NCBI GenBank assembly: GCA_024138015.1
Contig: JAMXBB010000010.1
Coordinates: forward strand, 83,799,958 to 83,863,957
From: Lumnitzera littorea
Lineage: Eukaryota; Streptophyta; Magnoliopsida; Myrtales; Combretaceae
Direction: 5' to 3'
DNA length: 64,000 nt
Shown: positions 58,289 to 64,000 of the stretch, piece by piece
How the letters are laid out: each line of letters begins with the position of its first letter
How positions within the stretch are numbered: position 1 is the stretch's first letter
The notes under the pieces: generated by a model
The model's database searches: none
What the model saw: the letters and a program-made list of their open reading frames with translations, nothing else
What the model was told of the DNA's origin: nothing
Translations under genes and position numbers: made by a program

Positions 58289-61200
58289 TGTTGAGCTTTA
58301 TTTCAGTTTTTCTTAATTTAATCTATACTAAGCTCAGCTTGCTTAATGTAAGCTACTTAACATAAAATTAAAGAAAAACATTTTCCTTAACAAAAGTTTT
58401 AAAAAAATATTTTAAAAAATAAGTTGAAGTCACCAACCAGTTAAACTGGTAAAAAATCAAATTAAAGTCCTCGGGTGAGAAAACTCTAATTTAGCCAGTG
58501 GTCTACAATTTTTCTAAAAAATTAATTTTTAAAAAATTTAACTAGAAAATCTAAGATTGAAGGCTAATCTATTAAGACCAAGTTATTGTGTAAAAATTAA
58601 TAAAAAACAACTATTGGGCCTTTATTTTTGGAATTTTTCTAAAAATATGAAAACATGGAAAGGAAGTGAAAATGTATAAAAATGAATTTTTTTTGTTATT
58701 TTTTTATTACGAAATTTCCCAAAAAAATGAAAAGAAAAAAAATATTTTACAAATTTTACCGCCCCAGAGGTGTTTACTTACCTACTAATCGAGATCAAAT
58801 CGACCGTAGTTCTCATTTAAAAAAAAAAAATTAGTGGGTTAGTTCTTTTTATTTTGAAAAACTGGACTAGGTCTACATTTTTAATCAATTTATTTTTATT
58901 AAGAAAAATCCTAAAAGAAATCCTAATTTTATTCCAAATTTTAAAAAAACCTAGAAAGACCTAATTTTTTAAAAGACTCAAATTAAGATTTTTATTTTGT
59001 GAAAGCTAACTAATTGACAAAAAAAATTTCTAGAAAACTCCCTAAAACACCTAATTTTTAAAAAGATGCAATTTTTCAAAAATAATACAATTTGCAAAGG
59101 ATGCAATTTTGTAAAATATGAGATTTTATTAAAAAAAATGCCATTTTCAAAATATGAAATCTAAAAAAAAAAAAACTAATTTAACTTAAAATTAGTTTGA
59201 CACATGTTCATTAGACAATAAGACTACAACTAATTAATAACAATTAAAGACCTACATAGAAATTGAAGAAGTTAGTATAAGTATTAAAAATAATTGTGCA
59301 TAAAAAATGAAATAAATAAAAAAATTGCATTAAATGAAATAAATAATTATTATAATAAAACAAACTATTGACAATAATTTAAAACCACTATTATGATGAA
59401 AAGGAATTGAGTCGGTTCTTGAGTCCTATTGTGCGTGGGTCGGATCTCAGTTCGAGTCACGGGTCGCAATTAGGGTTGAACTTAGCTTCACGAGTTGAGT
59501 CGCAACAAACTCCTAAGCTTCTCTTGGAATCATTCAATCACTAAGACAAATGACAGTTAACACCTTTTTGACGAAATCATTGATGAAAATAAGTTTGGGA
59601 CAAGTGCCTTAAGTTGTTATGGTCATTTTGGTGATTTTCAAGGATTAATAGTAGCAGTGATTATCGGGTAACAACGATGAAGTGGTTTCATAGAGAATGA
59701 AATGGGTTACTAGGGTTTATGGGTGTAAGGAACAAGATAGTGGTGTTGATTTTGAATGGGGTTACATGAATTGATGGTGCTCGGTCGGAGGCCAATGGTA
59801 ATAGGCTTGGTTGTATACAGTGTGAGCTTGATGGGTAGTCGAGTTATGCTAGGCTATAGTTTGTATTCGTGTGGGTTATGTGTGGGTAACTATTGTAGTG
59901 GGCGTTAGTGTGTGGCAAGCATGAGGAGAAGGGGGTCGTGGGGTTGCTTACAGGGGTAAGTGTTGATGTTGGTTCTGGTCGTGTGTATTGGGGTACAGAG
60001 CATGGTTGGTGGCCATGTACAACTATCTATGTAGTGTAGGTCATCGGTCGTTTGTCATGTGTGATAGTAAGAGAAGGTCAGTGTTAAGTGGTTGGATTGT
60101 ATGTAGGTGTTGGGTCTTCTTATAGGGTGTTTTGTGTAAGCATAAGGCGTTAGAGTCGGCGTGTGAGCTGGTCATGACAATGAATGGGCAAGAGAGGGTT
60201 GAGGATGTGGATGGCCTTTAAGAGCTGTATGTTGGTTACTTCTAGGTTTATCAATTGAGGGCATGGGTCCTATGAAAGGAATAGAGGGTTGGGTTGTGTG
60301 CAGTAGTGTGTGGGTACGATGACTATTGACAATGGGGATTGTTGTGCTACTACTGTTGGTCACGAGGGTACAATGCGTAGTTGAGTGCTATAGTAGTCAC
60401 ATGCTGCTGTTAAGCAAGGATGGTGTTGAGATCCTGATACAAGCTATGTATGGAGCTTAGGCATCATATATTGTTGATTGATGGAGGATAAGGATTACTA
60501 GTGTGATGGTGTGGTTTGGGGGTTACTACTGTAAGGATGTTTGAGTAGTGAAGGATGAAGATGAAGATGGAATGATGATGGATTCTATATAGAGACCGAT
60601 GATTTGCTCAGGATTTTTTCATCTTATTTTATAAGCTTCCTATTTTAATCTTATTGTAAGCCTTAAATAAAGATTCAGTAGATATGAACAAAGCTTGAGT
60701 GATTTGGGTTTGTCAAATCTTTTATTTAAATTTGTTGAAACGAATCCTTATGAATTTTATAAGTTATAATAATAACTTCCTAGATTTGGATCAATTTCCA
60801 TGTAAAAATACCTAAGATTTGATATTGGATTGGTTTCTAGAACTTATCTAATTTCCCTCTCTTTCTATTTATTTCTTGGGAAAACTTTGTAGAAGAAAAA
60901 GGCTTATCACGTGACAAGCACGTGAATTAAGTGAAAAAAAAAATGATAATGCATCTAAGTACATTGCATAAGACTTGAACCCTTAACCTGTTGAAACTAA
61001 ACCTAAAGCCTTAGCTAGCTTATCTAAGCTTTTTCTCATTATGGACATGCACATAAACAAAACTTAAGCAACCTTTTTTAAGCTTACAAATTTCAGCCTT
61101 CAAACCTAAGCCTAATTCTTCTTAAAATGATCTTAGCCTTTTTATATAACTCATAATATACAAGCTAAATGTCTTTTTTTTAACACCACTTTTAACTTTA

Positions 61201-61603
61201 ATAAATTCCAAATCTATTTTTAATTAATTTAGTTAAAAATTACTCTAGATTCAAATGTTAAAATGAACAAAAGCCTACTTGCATAAATTCAATATTTTTA
61301 CTAGACTATTCTCAAGATATATTTTCCTTAATGATGTCCAATTTTTCAAACTTGGAACTTGCTAAATTACGTGTATATTTTTTTAACTTTAGCCAACTTG
61401 ACCCTAAACAATTCACTAACTTAACTTAGACTCCTTTGAGACTTTTTTTTTTTAATTTTTTTTTATTTTTTTCAAATTTTCAAAAAATATTTTATTTTTT
61501 CAATTTTTTTATTTTTAATTTTTTTTTTTGTAAACCTGGCCCAAAAAAAAAAAAATAAGAAAAGAACCTAAAATAAAATGGTGGTAAAAATAAGGTGTCT
61601 ACA
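58289..61603 (-). mobile_element. 3.3-kb solo LTR (family E) splitting the family A gag
   Basis: On the plus strand the block begins TGTTGAGC and ends GGTGTCTACA, so the minus-strand LTR starts TGTAGACACC, a common start for long plant gypsy LTRs. The flanks AAAAT (58,284-58,288) and ACAAT (61,604-61,608) look like a 5-bp target duplication with one change. Removing the block joins gag-like codons on the two sides. The interior has A-rich ends and a 0.8-kb GT-rich tract (about 59,700-60,560). A minus-strand TATA-like CTTATAAAATAAG lies at 60,623-60,635. No internal retrotransposon genes are present. Confidence 0.7.
60623..60635 (-). promoter_or_regulatory. Possible TATA box of solo LTR E
   Basis: CTTATAAAATAAG on the minus strand; placed by appearance and strand of the LTR only. 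Two CACGTG (G-box) motifs lie upstream at 60,908-60,913 and 60,919-60,924. Confidence 0.4.
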
Positions 61604-62757
61604 ACAATGTCATCAAGCTGTTAAGCAATGTAGAAGAGAAGACCAACCTAATCTAAGGAGAAATGATGAGGGTCGTGACTTTGTGACATGCTAAAGAGTT
61701 TGGAGAAGAGAGTGAAAGTAGAGAAGAGCACAGGACAAATAGAGCTCTCATAAAAGCGATAGATCCGAGGTGAATCTACTAGCTCGAAATAGAAGGGATG
61801 AGCCTTGAACTCTTAGCCAAGGTTTAGAAAACATCATGCTCAAACTGCTAACCTTTAATGGTAGTAGCCGACCTGAGGAGGTCCTTAACGAGGTTCCTAA
61901 GGTTAAGAAACTATTTGAATGCTACGCATGTGATGATCAAACCTAAGTTAAGTTGGCCTTGTTGTATATGCTAGTCTTTGGTGGCACAAACTAGTCGTTA
62001 GGTACGAAGTTAAAGGAGATGAGTCGACCAGAACCTAGAGACTAATGAAGAGATTGATGAATCAATGATTCATGCCTACCTATTTCAAGCAAGAGATGCT
62101 TCATGTCTTTTAACACCTGAGGCAAGGTTGCAATAGTGTTGAAGAGTATCTACAAGAGTTTGAGACTTGATGACTAGATGTGAAATTGTTGAGCCATAAG
62201 ATCAAGCCATTGCTAGGTTCTTGAGTGGTTTAAGAGATGATATTGCCAATGTGGTCGAGCTCTAGCCATTCAATTCAATGGACAAGTTAATCAATTTAGC
62301 AATAAGAGTAAAGCACCAAAGGAGAAGAAGACACCTTAAGTTGACTAGCCGACCTCAATAATGTAGCCTTGAGCTTGATAGGAATGAAGAAAGGAAGAAA
62401 ATCAAGAAGAAATTTGAGAAAGGAGAGTCTATCCAAAATGACCTGGTTGATACCAAGAAGGTAGAGAAGGTAAAGTTCTTAGCATTAAGGCTCAAGAAGT
62501 TACGTACTTCAAGTGCTTAAGATATGGACATACTGCCTCCCAATGCTTGAATAAGAGAGTTATGGTCTTGAAAAGAGAAGGACCTAATATACAATTAGAG
62601 AGCCAAAGTGATAAGAGCTTGGAAAGTAAGAAGGAAGAGGTGAACATCTATTCAGACATAGGTGAGCTCTTAGCCATGATGAACTTATAAGTAGACCTAA
62701 AAGAAGGCTTAGGTAAAAGGGAGAACTTATTTTAGATCTGATGTTCGGTGAAAGGTT
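61604..62757 (+). pseudogene. Family A gypsy gag, second part
   Basis: Gag pieces include LKLLTFNGSSRPEEVLNEVPK VKKLFECYACDDQTKVKLALLYM near 61,845-61,970. A second block near 62,130-62,300 contains a VEEYLQEFE-like segment. A damaged zinc knuckle, YFKCLRYGHTASQCLNKRV with a stop inside, lies at 62,506-62,560. The order and style are like gag of element B. It stops at the family A LTR in the opposite orientation (62,760), so no pol follows. Confidence 0.78.
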
Positions 62758-63440
62758 GATACGAAACGCTGCCTAAAAACCGAAGGTCATTAGAGCAAGC
62801 ACAAAACATAGCAAACATTAAACCTACGAATAGGTATTTAGGAATTGAATGACGATGTTGAGGCTAATGAATAAGGAGTTTTGAATGTGAATGTGAATGG
62901 ATTTTACACATCAAAACACAAACACAAATAGGGTTTAAGCTTAAAAGAGGGTTCGGTGTAACCCATAAACACTAAATCAATACTCAAGCTCAAATAAAGG
63001 TTAGATGCGACTCACTAACTCGCTCAAATGAAAAGGTTCATCACAATCTTTTAAAGAAGATTGATAAGAATGTAAGAAAGATTAAGGAGAAAACAACACT
63101 GGATAATCAAGCGTAAGCTTAACAAGCTCATGAGAGATAATTCTTTGAAGTGTATTCTTGATATTGATAGTTATAAGATGATCAAAGCTGCTGCTGCTTA
63201 CAAAATGTTGCTATTTATAGTAAACCCTAAAACCCTAATGGCAAAAATGTAAATAAGTATAAGGCCTTAAACCCTAAAGATTAGGCTGACGACTAAAAAT
63301 AAAGAAAATATTTACAAGTGTATAAAATTGTGCATTTAAGGAAGCAAGTAGGCTTGTGGATCATCCAACCATCTTAGAATTGGTCGGATCCAAACCTGGT
63401 GAAGTCAACAGTTGGATATCTTGGCTTGAGTTGAGGTTGC
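62758..63440 (-). mobile_element. Family A LTR, inverted copy
   Basis: This is the uninterrupted counterpart of the split LTR at 49,585-49,757 plus 56,161-56,770, and the inverse of 57,540-57,926. CACTAAATCAATACTCAAGC (62,969) spans the place where gypsy element B inserted in the other copy. Its minus-strand TATA-like TACTATAAATAGC lies near 63,211-63,223. The outer (right) end is cut by a different repeat at about 63,440. Confidence 0.78.
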
Positions 63441-64000
63441 TTGGTATAGGCAAGTGTACCTGTCAAATTGTAATAGTAGATTAAGTCCGAATATCGATCC
63501 CTTAAATACTTTGGCTATTAATACTCACTAGATCTCTATTATCTAACCAGCAAATTAAATTTCAAGAAACTTAAAAACCTAAATTAGATTACAGCAACTA
63601 ATAGATTAACATCTAATTAAGAATTATTTAAGAACTTAAACAAGAAAGCAATAAGATTATAAACTACTTCAAGATTCGCGAAAAACTTATTTAGATCTTT
63701 GCTTCCCCTAAATCTAACACGTGATTTTCATAAAGATAATCTAATTTATACTTTAATCTTTCTTGATTAGGAGAATTCTTTATTAAAGTTAATCACTTTC
63801 TCAAGCCAATTAACCCTGACCCTAATAGAATCACCTATTAGAATCTCTTCTCAATAGCATGATCTAAGATTGCATTATTGAACAACAAATTCTCTATGCT
63901 TTAATTTAAAATTCTAGAAGGATCTTACAAATTATCTCTAATCTTACAACAACCCTCATCAACTATGCCTAGATCTAATCTTAAATCTCTCGATTCTCTT
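63441..64000. repeat. Unassigned repeat-like block reaching the window end
   Basis: It starts with GCAAGTGTACCTGTCAAATTG and TCCGAATATCGATCCCTTAA words of the kind I associate with dispersed plant repeats, and continues with AT-rich sequence lacking coding motifs. Family not identified. Confidence 0.35.

Noticed and set aside
59760..60580. GT-rich tract as a possible G-quadruplex or gene region
   Set aside because: G runs are short and irregular and no reading frame is convincing; it is treated as part of solo LTR E.
1..64000. CRISPR arrays, operons or bacterial defence-type gene clusters
   Set aside because: There are no short regularly spaced repeats with unique spacers and no clustered co-directional intact genes; the DNA is plant nuclear.

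Overview
The window is nuclear DNA of a flowering plant, most likely a eudicot; I cannot name the species. It is AT-rich and gene-poor, packed with decayed Ty1/copia and Ty3/gypsy retrotransposons, MITE-like and CACTA-like DNA transposons and a LINE tail. Its one intact gene is an intronless AAA-ATPase of a plant-type family. There are no bacterial, phage or CRISPR features and no rRNA or convincing tRNA genes.

Layout. 1-1,511: copia remnant. 4,736-20,000 ('unit A') and 26,516-32,225 ('unit B') are two copies, same order and strand, of an old segmental duplication. Each carries a BCS1/AATP1-type AAA-ATPase gene on the minus strand with its 3' and 5' flanks. The unit B gene (28,299-29,873) is intact. 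The unit A gene (6,361-9,247) is a pseudogene with frameshifts, a stop, a 446-bp MITE and an 856-bp solo LTR. A third, truncated copy lies at 25,575-26,420. The paralogues serve as each other's empty sites, so several insertions can be placed almost to the base.

22-39 kb holds long LTR-like repeats (families C and B) and an 0.9-kb AT/TA low-complexity block. At 39.0-39.74 kb a CACTA-like terminus is followed by a broken exon of the ESCRT-III gene CHMP1, probably captured by a transposon. 41.4-47 kb is a minus-strand copia element interrupted by an 894-bp solo LTR. 49,758-56,155 is a complete but dead Ty3/gypsy chromovirus-like element inserted into a family A LTR. 57.5-63.4 kb is another family A gypsy fragment whose gag is split by a 3.3-kb solo LTR.

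I see no gene cluster or pathway working together and no convincing new biological system. The informative parts are the duplication of the AAA-ATPase locus, the nested insertions with recoverable target sites, and the captured CHMP1 exon. Repeat relationships were judged by reading, not by computed alignment.
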